The translations under genes and the position numbers were made by a program. Shown one piece after another: positions 18,151 to 26,623 of a stretch of DNA of 64,000 nucleotides. Location of the stretch: the NCBI RefSeq assembly GCF_004000925.1, contig NZ_BIME01000002.1:62001-126000 (forward strand), given 5' to 3'. The DNA is from Paenibacillus illinoisensis NBRC 15959. GTDB taxonomy: Bacteria > Bacillota > Bacilli > Paenibacillales > Paenibacillaceae. The notes beneath the pieces were generated by a model that was given only the letters and a program-made list of their open reading frames with translations, was not told the origin of the DNA and made no database searches. How positions within the stretch are numbered: position 1 is the stretch's first letter; every line of letters begins with the position of its first letter.

Positions 18151-19404
18151 ATGGCAAGCTTGGATACAAAGATTGTGGAGCTGCAACAACAAGTTGAGGC
18201 CCAGATAGAACAACAGATGAGAATGATTGACGGTATTACGGATTACAACCAGTGGAAGGTCATTGATGCGTTTCAACGCAAACAAGTCAGTGATTTTCAT
18301 TTTGCCGGTTCAACGGGATATGCATATAACGATCGTGGCCGGGAAGTGCTGGATGAAGTATATGCGGACGTATTTGGCGCAGAAGCTGCGTTGGTTCGTC
18401 CCCATTTTGCCTCAGGTACACATACGATAGCCACCGCTCTCTTTGGCGTACTGCGCCCAGGTGACGAGTTGTTATACATCACAGGTAAACCTTATGATAC
18501 ATTGCACAAAGTCATTGGAAGTCCGGAAGATGGAACCGGATCTCTTCGGGACTTTGGTATTGGATACCGTGAAACCGCTTTGCTGGCAGATGGAAGTGTC
18601 GATTGGGACGCAGTGAAAGGGAATATTACTGCTTCAACCAAAGTCATTGGTATCCAACGTTCACGTGGGTATGACTGGCGTTCTTCCTTCTGTATTGATG
18701 AGATAGCTGATATGGTAAGACGGGTAAAGGCCATCAAAGAAGATGTTATCGTGTTCGTGGATAACTGTTATGGCGAATTTACTGAGAAACGCGAACCGAC
18801 AGAGGTCGGGGTAGATCTGATGGCAGGTTCACTAATCAAAAACCCTGGCGGAGGCCTTGCTGAAACCGGGGGTTACATATGCGGGAAGGAAAAGTATGTT
18901 CAACTGGCAGCGTATCGTTTGACTGCACCTGGCATAGGTGGTGAGGTTGGTGCCATGTTGGGAACTACCCGTGGGATCTACCAGGGACTTTACATGGCGC
19001 CGACAATTGTGGGACAGGCCATCAAGGGCAGTACCTTTGCCGCTGCAATGTTTGCTGCTTCGGGATTCGTAACCAAACCTGCATGGAATGAGACACGCAC
19101 AGATTTGATCCAAGCTGTGCAGTTCTCCTCCGCGGAGCATCTGATCGCTTTTGTACAGGGAATTCAGCGGGCTGCTGCAGTGGATAGTCATGTCGTTCCT
19201 GAGCCATGGGACATGCCTGGTTATGAACATCCCGTCATTATGGCGGCAGGTACGTTTATACAGGGCGGAAGCCTGGAGTTGTCAGCGGATGCGCCTATTC
19301 GAGAGCCATATATCGGCTACATGCAGGGTGGATTAACCTACTCTCATGTTAAATATGGCGTTTTGATGGCGCTCCAGACAATGAAAGATCGTAAATTATT
19401 GTGA
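18151..19404 (+). CDS. Methionine gamma-lyase family / aluminium resistance protein (YnbB-like PLP enzyme)
   Basis: Fold-type I PLP enzyme of the aluminium-resistance family, 417 residues, equivalent to B. subtilis YnbB by gene order. Seen: a PLP phosphate-binding region (FASGTHTIATALFG near residue 85), the VDNCYGEF aspartate region near 203, and the probable Schiff-base lysine in GSLIKNPGGG near 230. Closely related proteins are annotated as methionine gamma-lyase-like, but the substrate is not established. It ends exactly inside a GlnR operator for the next gene. Confidence 0.85.
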   Translation: MASLDTKIVELQQQVEAQIEQQMRMIDGITDYNQWKVIDAFQRKQVSDFHFAGSTGYAYNDRGREVLDEVYADVFGAEAALVRPHFASGTHTIATALFGVLRPGDELLYITGKPYDTLHKVIGSPEDGTGSLRDFGIGYRETALLADGSVDWDAVKGNITASTKVIGIQRSRGYDWRSSFCIDEIADMVRRVKAIKEDVIVFVDNCYGEFTEKREPTEVGVDLMAGSLIKNPGGGLAETGGYICGKEKYVQLAAYRLTAPGIGGEVGAMLGTTRGIYQGLYMAPTIVGQAIKGSTFAAAMFAASGFVTKPAWNETRTDLIQAVQFSSAEHLIAFVQGIQRAAAVDSHVVPEPWDMPGYEHPVIMAAGTFIQGGSLELSADAPIREPYIGYMQGGLTYSHVKYGVLMALQTMKDRKLL

Positions 19405-19416
19405 GTTTATCTAACA
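19400..19416 (+). promoter_or_regulatory. GlnR/TnrA-type operator before glnR
   Basis: TGTGAGTTTATCTAACA is a perfect match to TGTNA-N7-TNACA, and 16 of 17 to the longer TnrA/GlnR consensus. It overlaps the stop codon of the preceding gene and lies just upstream of the -35 of the glnR promoter. Expected to mediate nitrogen autoregulation. Confidence 0.8.
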
Positions 19417-19421
19417 CGTCA

Positions 19422-19451
19422 TTGACACTTAGTAATAACTAAATGTACAAT
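19422..19451 (+). promoter_or_regulatory. glnRA promoter
   Basis: TTGACA (19422-19427), 18-base spacer, TACAAT (19446-19451) preceded by TG. The spacer is almost filled by a 22-base near-palindrome (acacttagt aata actaaatgt). Confidence 0.75.
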
Positions 19452-19486
19452 AGGGTGAAGAATAGATGACTGGAAGGTTGATGAAC

Positions 19487-19900
19487 ATGGGTGACGAAAT
19501 TCGCAGAAATATGGCCTTATTCCCGATAGGTATTGTTATGAAACTTACGGATCTGTCCGCTCGTCAGATTCGATATTATGAACAGCACAGCTTGATTGTA
19601 CCGGCAAGAACGTCAGGTAACCAACGTTTGTTTTCCTTTAATGACGTAGAACGATTGCTGGAGATCAAGGCTTTGATCGAAAAAGGTGTTAATATTGCCG
19701 GCATCAAGCAGGTTATGAATCCAGTATCCAAGGAATCTGAGGAAGCAACAGTTATCACCGCAGATACAGAAGTGAAGCGCAGAGAACTGTCGGATACACA
19801 GCTGCACCGTTTATTGAAGCAACAGCTGGTTTCGGGTAAGAGACCTGGACAAGTATCTCTCATTCAGGGAGAGCTTTCCCGATTTTTTAATAAAAAGTAA
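19487..19900 (+). CDS. glnR: Nitrogen regulator GlnR (MerR family)
   Basis: Represses glnRA and other nitrogen genes when bound by feedback-inhibited glutamine synthetase. The 137-residue protein has FPIGIVMKLTDLSARQIRYYEQ (winged helix start), NQRLFSFNDVERLLEIK and the C-terminal tail ending in SRFFNKK, which interacts with GS in Bacillus. The start is chosen by comparison with GlnR of Bacillus (MGDEIRRNM) and by ggaagg nine bases upstream; two other ATGs lie 6 and 21 bases earlier. Directly upstream of glnA. Confidence 0.95.
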   Translation: MGDEIRRNMALFPIGIVMKLTDLSARQIRYYEQHSLIVPARTSGNQRLFSFNDVERLLEIKALIEKGVNIAGIKQVMNPVSKESEEATVITADTEVKRRELSDTQLHRLLKQQLVSGKRPGQVSLIQGELSRFFNKK

Positions 19901-20028
19901 GTTCGCATAACTTGGCGAGTGAGGGGAAATCATGCAGTTGTGATGGCAGACTCCTTGACCCGTGGAACTTTCTAATGTACAAATATAACATGCAAGCCAA
20001 ATAAGCAGAAAAGAAAGGGAGAGGTATC

Positions 20029-21357
20029 GTGAGTTATACAAAAGAAGACATTCTCCGCATCTCTAAAGAAGAAAACGTACGATTCGTTCGATTGCAATTT
20101 ACCGACTTGCTGGGAGCTATCAAAAACGTTGAAATTCCTGTAAGCCAATTGACCAAGGCTTTGGATAACAAAATGATGTTTGATGGTTCTTCCATTGAAG
20201 GTTATGTGCGTATTGAAGAATCCGACATGTACCTCTATCCGGATCTCGATTCTTGGCTGATTTTCCCTTGGGTAGCTGAGAACCGTGTTGCTCGCCTAAT
20301 CTGTGATGTTTATTTGCCGGATGGCAACCCATTCCCTGGAGATCCACGCGGCATCTTGAAACGTAACCTGAAGGAAGCCGAAGAAATGGGATTCACTTCC
20401 TTCAATGTCGGTCCTGAACCAGAGTTCTTCTTGTTCAAAACAGACGAAAAAGGAAACCCGACTAACGAACTGAATGACCAAGGTGGATATTTCGACCTTG
20501 CGCCTACGGATCTTGGTGAAAACTGTCGTCGTGACATCGTTATCACACTTGAAGAAATGGGCTTTGAGATCGAAGCTTCCCACCATGAGGTAGCTCCAGG
20601 TCAGCATGAGATCGACTTTAAATATGCTGATGCTCTAAAAGCAGCAGACCAGATCCAAACGTTCAAACTCGTTGTTAAAACGATTGCACGTCAGCATGGT
20701 CTACATGCGACCTTTATGCCGAAACCATTGTTTGGTATGAACGGTTCCGGTATGCACTGTAACCAATCGTTGTTCCAAGGCAGTGCGAACGCATTCGTTG
20801 ACGAGTCGGACGAGCTGGGTCTCAGCAAAACTGCACGTCACTTCATGGCTGGAACGCTGAAGCATGCGCGTGCGTTTGCAGCAATTACTAACCCAACTGT
20901 GAACTCATACAAACGTCTTGTACCAGGTTATGAAGCCCCTTGTTATGTAGCATGGTCCGCCAGTAACCGTAGCCCAATGATCCGTATTCCAGCTTCCCGT
21001 GGTTTGAGTACACGTGTTGAGGTTCGTAACCCGGATCCGGCTGCTAACCCTTACTTGGCTTTGGCTGTTTTATTGAAAGCAGGTCTGGACGGAATCAAAC
21101 GTGAGCTTTCCTTACCAGCTCCGATTGACCGTAACATCTACATTATGTCAGAAGAAGAGCGTGTGGAAGAAGGCATTCCAAGCTTGCCGGCTGACCTGAA
21201 AGAAGCATTGAACGAATTGATCCGCAGCGAAGTCATCTGTGATGCGCTTGGCGATCACGCCTTGGCTCACTTCTACGAGCTGAAAGAAATTGAGTGGGAT
21301 ATGTACCGTACACAAGTCCACCAATGGGAACGCGATCAATATATCACGTTGTACTAA
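20029..21357 (+). CDS. glnA: Glutamine synthetase type I
   Basis: Makes glutamine from glutamate, ammonia and ATP. The 442-residue length is that of the Gram-positive GSI-alpha form. Visible are [20 protein letters not shown] near residue 50, GPEPEFFLF near 130, [12 protein letters not shown] near 240, [13 protein letters not shown] near 310 and the C-terminal [26 protein letters not shown] start behind aaagggagagg. The adenylylation site of GSI-beta enzymes is absent, as expected. Its product also controls GlnR. Confidence 0.97.
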   Translation: MSYTKEDILRISKEENVRFVRLQFTDLLGAIKNVEIPVSQLTKALDNKMMFDGSSIEGYVRIEESDMYLYPDLDSWLIFPWVAENRVARLICDVYLPDGNPFPGDPRGILKRNLKEAEEMGFTSFNVGPEPEFFLFKTDEKGNPTNELNDQGGYFDLAPTDLGENCRRDIVITLEEMGFEIEASHHEVAPGQHEIDFKYADALKAADQIQTFKLVVKTIARQHGLHATFMPKPLFGMNGSGMHCNQSLFQGSANAFVDESDELGLSKTARHFMAGTLKHARAFAAITNPTVNSYKRLVPGYEAPCYVAWSASNRSPMIRIPASRGLSTRVEVRNPDPAANPYLALAVLLKAGLDGIKRELSLPAPIDRNIYIMSEEERVEEGIPSLPADLKEALNELIRSEVICDALGDHALAHFYELKEIEWDMYRTQVHQWERDQYITLY

Positions 21358-21362
21358 TTCGG

Positions 21363-21400
21363 AAAGCCCTTGGCGCAAAAAAGTGCCAAGGGCTTTTTTT
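21363..21400 (+). terminator. Intrinsic terminator after glnA
   Basis: Twelve-base-pair perfect stem aaagcccttggc/gccaagggcttt (21363-21374/21385-21396) ending in seven Ts. Confidence 0.93.
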
Positions 21401-21601
21401 GATGAATTACATAATGGGACAGAGGTGAGTAGTTTTCTAAAAAATACCAGCATTTAATAGTATTTATATAATAGTAAGAGAGAAGATACATATTTTACTT
21501 AGAACAGTCATTTTAATATGTTGATAATTTCATATAAACAAGATATAATTCAATTATATTTTTAGCAATTTAATTTTAAAACATTAATTGGAGATGTTAA
21601 T

Positions 21602-22897
21602 ATGGAAAAAGCGAAACAACTCGTTGCAAGACAGCGGGCATTCTTTTATACAGGACAAACTAAAAATATCGAGTATCGGATTCATGCTCTTCAGCAATTA
21701 AGACAAGGCATTGAGAAATATCAGCAACGGATATTGGATGCACTGCATGCTGATCTAAATAAATCGGAAACAGAGGCCTATAACTCTGAGATTCGCATCG
21801 TTTTGGGTGAACTGGATTTTGCACTAGAACATCTTAAGGAATGGGCGGCTCCTAGAGCAGTGCCTACAAGTGCTGTTATACCTGATGGTACAAGCACGAT
21901 CTATCCAGAACCTTATGGAGTTGCTCTCATTATTGCGCCATGGAACTATCCGTTTCAACTGGCATTTGGTCCTTTGATTGGTGCAATTGCAGCGGGTAAC
22001 TGTGCTGTTATTAAGCCTTCTGAATTAACGCCGGCAGTGTCACGTCTGACGTATGACCTGATCACGGATATTTTTCCTGAGGAATATGTTGCTGTCATGG
22101 AAGGTGAAGTCGAAATGAGCACAGCCTTGTTGAAAGAGAAGTTTGATTATATTTTCTTCACAGGAAGCACGGGTGTGGGTCGCATCGTTATGAAGGCAGC
22201 AGCAGAGCACCTTACGCCGGTAACGCTTGAATTAGGTGGTAAAAGCCCTGTAATTGTTCATAAAGACGCAGATTTGAAGTTGGCAGCTCAGCGGATCGTC
22301 CGTGGCAAGTTCTTGAATGCGGGTCAGACCTGTGTTGCTCCGGATTACTTGCTTGTACATCAGGACGTACACGATAAACTCCTTGAAGAGATTGGTGAGG
22401 AGATTCAAGATAAATTCGGTAAGGATGTCATGGGAAATCCTGATTTTCCGCATATCGTCAACACACGTAACTTTGATCGACTGTCTGTATTCTTAGAAGA
22501 GGGTCATGCTCTGATTGGTGGTCGCTCTGATCGGGATCAGCTGCTGATTGAACCTACCTTGGTAGGAAATGTGGATTGGGATTCACCTGTTATGCAAGAA
22601 GAGATATTCGGTCCCATTCTGCCGGTAATGACTTACGATGATCTTAATCCTCTGCTCGCTGAGATCGTACGCCGTCCCAAACCGCTGGCGCTATACCTGT
22701 TCACGCAGCAAGAGGAGCTGCAGAATCAGGTCTTGGATCAAGTGTCCTTCGGTGGAGGGTGCATTAATGATACGTTGTCTCATATGACTTCACATTATTT
22801 ACCGTTTGGCGGTGTAGGAGAGAGTGGTATGGGGTCATATCATGGTCAGCAAAGCTTTGAAGTGTTCTCCCATCACAAAAGCATTCTCAAACGATAA
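21602..22897 (+). CDS. Aldehyde dehydrogenase (class 3-like, YwdH/AldX type)
   Basis: NAD(P)-dependent aldehyde dehydrogenase of the short class 3-like group. Seen in order: PWNYPFQLAFGP near residue 120, the nucleotide-binding FTGSTGVGR near 182, LELGGKSPV near 210 with the general base Glu, and the catalytic cysteine in NAGQTCVAPDY near 240. The last conserved block is EIFGPILPV. At 431 residues it is about 25 shorter than typical family members, the deficit falling between the catalytic Cys and EIFGP. Substrate likely long-chain or aromatic aldehydes, not determined. The 200 bases upstream are very AT-rich. Confidence 0.9.
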   Translation: MEKAKQLVARQRAFFYTGQTKNIEYRIHALQQLRQGIEKYQQRILDALHADLNKSETEAYNSEIRIVLGELDFALEHLKEWAAPRAVPTSAVIPDGTSTIYPEPYGVALIIAPWNYPFQLAFGPLIGAIAAGNCAVIKPSELTPAVSRLTYDLITDIFPEEYVAVMEGEVEMSTALLKEKFDYIFFTGSTGVGRIVMKAAAEHLTPVTLELGGKSPVIVHKDADLKLAAQRIVRGKFLNAGQTCVAPDYLLVHQDVHDKLLEEIGEEIQDKFGKDVMGNPDFPHIVNTRNFDRLSVFLEEGHALIGGRSDRDQLLIEPTLVGNVDWDSPVMQEEIFGPILPVMTYDDLNPLLAEIVRRPKPLALYLFTQQEELQNQVLDQVSFGGGCINDTLSHMTSHYLPFGGVGESGMGSYHGQQSFEVFSHHKSILKR

Positions 22898-22931
22898 CAT
22901 ATGGAATTAACGAAGTAGAAATTTAGCATGT

Positions 22932-22970
22932 AAAAAGAGGTTGTCCTGTTGAACAGGGCAACCTCTTTTT
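22932..22970. terminator. Bidirectional terminator between aldehyde dehydrogenase and lexA
   Basis: aaaaagaggttg/caacctcttttt with an inner cctgtt/aacagg stem and a single-base loop; A-run and T-run on both sides allow termination from either direction. Confidence 0.92.
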
Positions 22971-23008
22971 GTCATTACAGTTCAGCTGACTTGCTGTTGA
23001 AAGAAAGA

Positions 23009-23635
23009 CTAGTGAATATCACGGAAAAGGCCAATCACTTTACCCAAAATGCTAACATGTTTTAAACGAAGTGGTTCAAATGTTGCATTCTCAGGCTGAA
23101 GACGAATGTGGTCTTTCTCTTTGTAAAATGTTTTAACTGTAGCTTCGTCATCTTCAGTCATCGCAACGACAATATCTCCATTATCTGCCGTTTGCTGCTG
23201 GCGTACGATAACGTAATCTCCATTGACAATTCCTGCTTCGATCATACTGTCACCAACAACAGAGAGCATAAACACTTTCTGTTCTCCAACATAATGTGTC
23301 GGTAGCGGGAAATAATCCTCAATGTTCTCTGTTGCGGTAATCGGAACCCCTGCAGTGACTTTACCTACGACAGGAATGCGAGCAACACTGTGTGCAAACT
23401 GATGGGAGTGTTCTGATTCCTCCTGGCTTAACAACTCAATGGCTCTTGGTTTAGTAGGGTCACGTCTAATGAGACCTTTCTTCTCCAAGCGGTCCAGATG
23501 TCCATGAACCGTAGAACTGGAAGCCAGTCCAACCGCTTCTCCAATTTCACGTACGGAAGGAGGATATCCCTTCAACCGGACTTCATTGCGTATAAACTCC
23601 AGAATAGCTTGCTGCCTGCTGGATATCTTCGACAT
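23009..23635 (-). CDS. lexA: LexA repressor
   Basis: SOS repressor. 208 residues with the N-terminal winged helix ([15 protein letters not shown]), the autocleavage bond A95-G96 in GKVTAGVP, and the catalytic dyad S130 (VGDSM) and K168 (ATVKTF). Transcribed divergently from the YneA-like gene; its promoter carries a LexA box. Confidence 0.97.
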   Translation of the reverse strand: MSKISSRQQAILEFIRNEVRLKGYPPSVREIGEAVGLASSSTVHGHLDRLEKKGLIRRDPTKPRAIELLSQEESEHSHQFAHSVARIPVVGKVTAGVPITATENIEDYFPLPTHYVGEQKVFMLSVVGDSMIEAGIVNGDYVIVRQQQTADNGDIVVAMTEDDEATVKTFYKEKDHIRLQPENATFEPLRLKHVSILGKVIGLFRDIH

Positions 23636-23670
23636 ACCGTATCAACCCCATTTTAGTAACGTTTGGGAAA

Positions 23671-23699
23671 ATTATAACATAGAACCTCCGTTCGTACAA
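23671..23699 (-). promoter_or_regulatory. lexA promoter with SOS box in the spacer
   Basis: On the minus strand TTGTAC, 17 bases, TATAAT. The spacer contains GAACGGAGGTTC (23682-23693), a LexA box of the GAAC-N4-GTTC type. Repressor bound here would block RNA polymerase directly. Confidence 0.8.
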
Positions 23700-23837
23700 A
23701 CATAAGTTCTAAATAAAATCCGATAAAATCAATGTTTTTGAGTCTTTTATTCGTATAATCCTTCAAATTTAACAATAGTAAAAAAACGAGTTGGATTCAC
23801 CTAGAGATTTGCGGGAAATTTGGAGTTTAAAATAAAG

Positions 23838-23850
23838 CGAACAATTGTTC
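23838..23850. promoter_or_regulatory. LexA box, intergenic
   Basis: CGAACAATTGTTC, a perfect GAAC-N4-GTTC palindrome, centred about 17 bases before the yneA -35. Confidence 0.7.
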
Positions 23851-23860
23851 TAAAAATCTG

Positions 23861-23889
23861 TTGTACAAAACAAGTGTTCGTGTTATATT
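23861..23889 (+). promoter_or_regulatory. yneA promoter with SOS box in the spacer
   Basis: TTGTAC, 17 bases, TATATT. The spacer holds AAAACAAGTGTTCG (23867-23880), a one-mismatch LexA box. The layout mirrors the lexA promoter. Confidence 0.72.
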
Positions 23890-23904
23890 GATTTTAACAG
23901 ATAG

Positions 23905-23916
23905 GAACAAACGTTT
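23905..23916. promoter_or_regulatory. LexA box downstream of the yneA -10
   Basis: GAACAAACGTTT fits GAAC-RNRY-GTTY. Located between the -10 and the ribosome site of the YneA-like gene. Confidence 0.6.
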
Positions 23917-23930
23917 GGAGGACGATTAAT

Positions 23931-24308
23931 ATGAGATATTCCACTTATCAAAGTATTTACGAACCGGTGAATTCGGAAGCGGTCAAGTCTAACATAGGTA
24001 ACGTTAAACAATGGTTTGCAGAAGCCAAGATGCCAACATGGTTGTTGAAATTGATTATGGCATCGTTAATCATATTTATTGGCTGCAGCACTGTATTGAC
24101 TGTGTTTGCAGGAGACGAGAACAATGTTCTTCCTGGCAGCAAAATAGCTGTTTCCCAGGGTGAGACATTGTGGAGCTTATCTTTGGAACATAAACCTGAA
24201 AATATGGATACGCGTGTATATATAGAAGCAATAAAGAAAGTAAACCAGCTTCAAACAACTTCAATTCAAGCCGGACAGGTTCTAATTTTGCCTCAGTTTA
24301 CCCCTTAA
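23931..24308 (+). CDS. yneA: YneA-like SOS cell-division suppressor (LysM protein)
   Basis: Membrane-anchored LysM protein expected to delay septation during the SOS response. 125 residues: a 36-residue cytoplasmic N-terminus, one TM at about 38-60, and a single LysM domain at about 73-122 (VSQGETLWSLS .. INQLQTTSIQAGQVLILP-like). The position divergent from lexA and the LexA boxes match B. subtilis yneA; the cytoplasmic tail is longer than in that protein (inference from memory of a 105-residue homologue). Ribosome site ttggagg. Confidence 0.85.
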   Translation: MRYSTYQSIYEPVNSEAVKSNIGNVKQWFAEAKMPTWLLKLIMASLIIFIGCSTVLTVFAGDENNVLPGSKIAVSQGETLWSLSLEHKPENMDTRVYIEAIKKVNQLQTTSIQAGQVLILPQFTP

Positions 24309-24404
24309 AATCACGATTCAGTGGAGCGAGTAAGTAGCAACCTTGACAAGCAGCCTCGATCATGTCAAAGTTAGTATGACTTTGTATTTTTGGAGGGGAC
24401 AAGC

Positions 24405-24614
24405 TTGGATATAGATAGCCTGGTAGCACGCATCAATGAATTGGCTCGTAAACAAAAGTCCACTGGACTTTCAGAGGAAGAACTTGCCGAACGTGCTAAA
24501 CTTAGAGAAATTTACTTAAACAACATCCGCAGCAACTTCAGACAGCAACTGGATTCTATTGAAATTGTTGATGATGAGAAGGATCAAGGCCACCAAGGCA
24601 AACTCAAACACTAA
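24405..24614 (+). CDS. ynzC: DUF896 protein YnzC
   Basis: Short soluble helical protein (69 residues) of the DUF896 family, found downstream of yneA in Bacilli. The signature INELARKQKSTGLSEEELAERAKLR and YLNNIRSNFRQQLDSI as two helices are present. The start is TTG, six bases after ggagggg; the open frame continues upstream through the ribosome site itself. Function unknown, with SOS-linked position. Confidence 0.88.
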   Translation: MDIDSLVARINELARKQKSTGLSEEELAERAKLREIYLNNIRSNFRQQLDSIEIVDDEKDQGHQGKLKH

Positions 24615-24658
24615 GGAAACCTAAAGATATCATTATGATATTTAGGTTTCTTCCTTTT
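24613..24658 (+). terminator. Terminator hairpin after ynzC
   Basis: Long stem aaggaaacctaaa / tttaggtttcttcctt with an inner atatca/tgatat, three-base loop, followed by TTTAT. Confidence 0.7.
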
Positions 24659-24741
24659 ATTTTGAGGATGCAAATTTATAGGGGGAATGTCGGTTTGCGA
24701 ATTTTGTAAGCCGATACAAAGATGACATAAGGGGGATTCTC

Positions 24742-25254
24742 ATGGCTCGTTCGTTCGAGAGAACGGTTCGGAAAAATTCAAAGCAGTTGAATCAGCAGCG
24801 CAAAAAAAATGGTCAACCGATTTCGGGTACGCCCGGTGAGGACATTTTCAAAGGACGCAGTCTTCTGTTTCCTATTTTCCTCATTGGACTTGCGTTTTTG
24901 TATCTGTTTATGAGCACATTTCTTGTTAAAGCTCCAATGACAACATGGGACTGGGTTACGATGCTGTTGTATGTATTTTTGGCTGTAATTTTTATGCTTC
25001 GCCGTCCTTACATCAAAATCGGGAGCAACCGGATTATAACAACCAAAGGGAATCGGGAACGCTCCATTGGAGTAGATGACATCGTTAAGTTTAGATTCGA
25101 ACAGGGAACGGTAGTTATCGAACATAACAGCCGTGGCAAAAGATGGGTGTTCACTAAACTGTTGAACCGCTATGACACAGATGCCATTTCTGAACGACTT
25201 CTGAAATTTGCCAAAGCACATCAGATTACTGTAGAAACAGACGAGAAAAAGTAA
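24742..25254 (+). CDS. Two-TM membrane protein, unknown
   Basis: I do not recognise this 170-residue protein. The N-terminal 39 residues are strongly basic (RTVRKNSKQLNQQRKKNG). Two TM segments at about 40-61 and 70-87 follow, then a beta-rich domain of about 75 residues (KIGSNRIITTKGNRERSIGVDDIVKFRF) resembling bacterial PH-like domains. Ribosome site aaggggg. Next gene starts 27 bases later, so probably one operon with the HAD protein. Confidence 0.7.
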   Translation: MARSFERTVRKNSKQLNQQRKKNGQPISGTPGEDIFKGRSLLFPIFLIGLAFLYLFMSTFLVKAPMTTWDWVTMLLYVFLAVIFMLRRPYIKIGSNRIITTKGNRERSIGVDDIVKFRFEQGTVVIEHNSRGKRWVFTKLLNRYDTDAISERLLKFAKAHQITVETDEKK

Positions 25255-25281
25255 TTATTCACAAAGGGGAAGATGATCGGA

Positions 25282-26073
25282 ATGGCATTAAAAGCGATTT
25301 TGTTCGACCTGGATGATACTTTATTGTGGGATGAACGCAGTGTGCGGGAAGCATTCCACGAAACTTGCCTGCTTGCTTCACAAGAAACCGGCGTTGATGC
25401 TGAGGCATTGGAAGAAGCTGTTCGTAATGAAGCTCGTAGTCTATATGAATCATATGAAACCTTTCCATTCACCAAAATGATTGGTATCAATCCGTTTGAA
25501 GGACTATGGGCTAATTTTACAGGTGGTGACCAGCCTGAATTTCGTCAATTGGAGCAGCTTGCCCCTGTATATCGTAAGGAGTCCTGGCGTCGTGGCTTAT
25601 TGAAGCTGGGCGTGGACCGTGAAGATTTGGCTGAACGTCTTGCCTCGCAATTTGGAGCAGAGCGAAGATCCAGACCCCATGTATATGAAGAAACGATGGA
25701 CACTTTGCGTCACTTGCAGGGAAAATTCAAATTGTTGCTCTTGACGAATGGTTGTCCAGCTCTGCAGCAAGAGAAGTTGGATGGTGTGCCTGAACTGGCT
25801 CCTTTCTTCGATGAGATCATCATCTCGGGTACTTTTGGAAAAGGAAAACCGGATCCGTCCATCTTTGAACATGCGCTCAGCAAACTTGGAGTAAAACCAG
25901 AAGAAGGCTTGATGGTTGGAGATAAACTCACGACGGATATCCGCGGAGCTTTGTCAGCAGGAATCCAGTCTGTCTGGATTAATCGTGAGAACAAAGTGAA
26001 CTCGGAGTCTTATGTACCTGATCATGAGATTAAGCACTTATCAGAATTAGATCGTATTATTGCTAATTTCTGA
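25282..26073 (+). CDS. HAD family hydrolase
   Basis: Haloacid dehalogenase-type phosphatase, class I cap, about 263 residues. Motif I DLDDT near residue 9, motif II LTNG near 154, motif III lysine in GKGKPDPSIF near 187 and motif IV VGDKLTTDI near 213 are all present. Close to YjjG/YsaA-type small-metabolite phosphatases; substrate unknown. Start uncertain: ATG at 25282 gives the usual short N-terminus, and an ATG three codons earlier lies very close to the aaagggg ribosome site. Followed by a strong terminator. Confidence 0.85.
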   Translation: MALKAILFDLDDTLLWDERSVREAFHETCLLASQETGVDAEALEEAVRNEARSLYESYETFPFTKMIGINPFEGLWANFTGGDQPEFRQLEQLAPVYRKESWRRGLLKLGVDREDLAERLASQFGAERRSRPHVYEETMDTLRHLQGKFKLLLLTNGCPALQQEKLDGVPELAPFFDEIIISGTFGKGKPDPSIFEHALSKLGVKPEEGLMVGDKLTTDIRGALSAGIQSVWINRENKVNSESYVPDHEIKHLSELDRIIANF

Positions 26074-26103
26074 TTATTTCAGAATTGAACAATAGTGCAT
26101 TTT

Positions 26104-26162
26104 AAAACATTGATAACCTCGGTGAATGATGCAAAATCATTCATGGGTTATCAATGTTTTTT
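26104..26162 (+). terminator. Strong terminator after the HAD gene
   Basis: Fifteen-base-pair stem aaaacattgataacc/ggttatcaatgtttt with an inner gaatgat/atcattc stem, then TT. Confidence 0.92.
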
Positions 26163-26263
26163 GGTTTGGTTGAAACTTTAAAGCAACTGCGTAGTGAAGA
26201 AATATCAAAAATAATAAAAAAAGGTATTGTAATGTTGGGACTGCTGTTTTAGAATGTAACTAA

Positions 26264-26284
26264 CATACTAGTATGACTAGTATG
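26264..26284. repeat. Tandem ACTAGTATG repeat with CATACTAGTATG palindrome
   Basis: ACTAGTATG occurs twice in tandem (26267-26275, 26276-26284) and the first copy is the right half of the perfect 12-base palindrome CATACTAGTATG (26264-26275). A related ctagtatg recurs near 26507. Possible operator upstream of the sugar importer. Confidence 0.5.
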
Positions 26285-26364
26285 GGAATCATTTAAAGCA
26301 GTACTCTTTTGGAATATCCAGGTTATGGAATCAGAAGTTATTGCTTTATTATTTTTATGTATAT

Positions 26365-26379
26365 TGTAAGCGCTTTACA
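26365..26379. promoter_or_regulatory. cre site (CcpA operator)
   Basis: TGTAAGCGCTTTACA is a perfect palindrome matching the cre consensus TGWAANCGNTNWCA-type. It lies about 245 bases before the importer genes and suggests carbon catabolite control. Confidence 0.7.
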
Positions 26380-26482
26380 TAGTTTTGGAAAATATTAATT
26401 TTTGGAATACAATAGGTATTCATGAGATTGAGCAATAAGAAAACAATCTGTACCTAAGTATATCCATTAAACTACTTTAAAT

Positions 26483-26496
26483 TGATATCGCTTACA
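26483..26496. promoter_or_regulatory. Second cre-like site
   Basis: TGATATCGCTTACA, one mismatch to the cre consensus, about 125 bases before the first permease gene. Confidence 0.5.
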
Positions 26497-26623
26497 TTCA
26501 AAATATCTAGTATGCAGTGGGGGTGAAATTTCTGCAAGGGTTTCGATAGAAAGAAGTGAAGATGGGAGCTGTCATGAAGTACTTTTAATTTTATCAAGTT
26601 TATTTGATCGGAGTGAATCAGAT

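Noticed and set aside
19970..19995. Second GlnR box in the glnR-glnA gap
   Set aside because: tgtacaaatataaca has the right ends but two bases too short and a mismatch; not counted.
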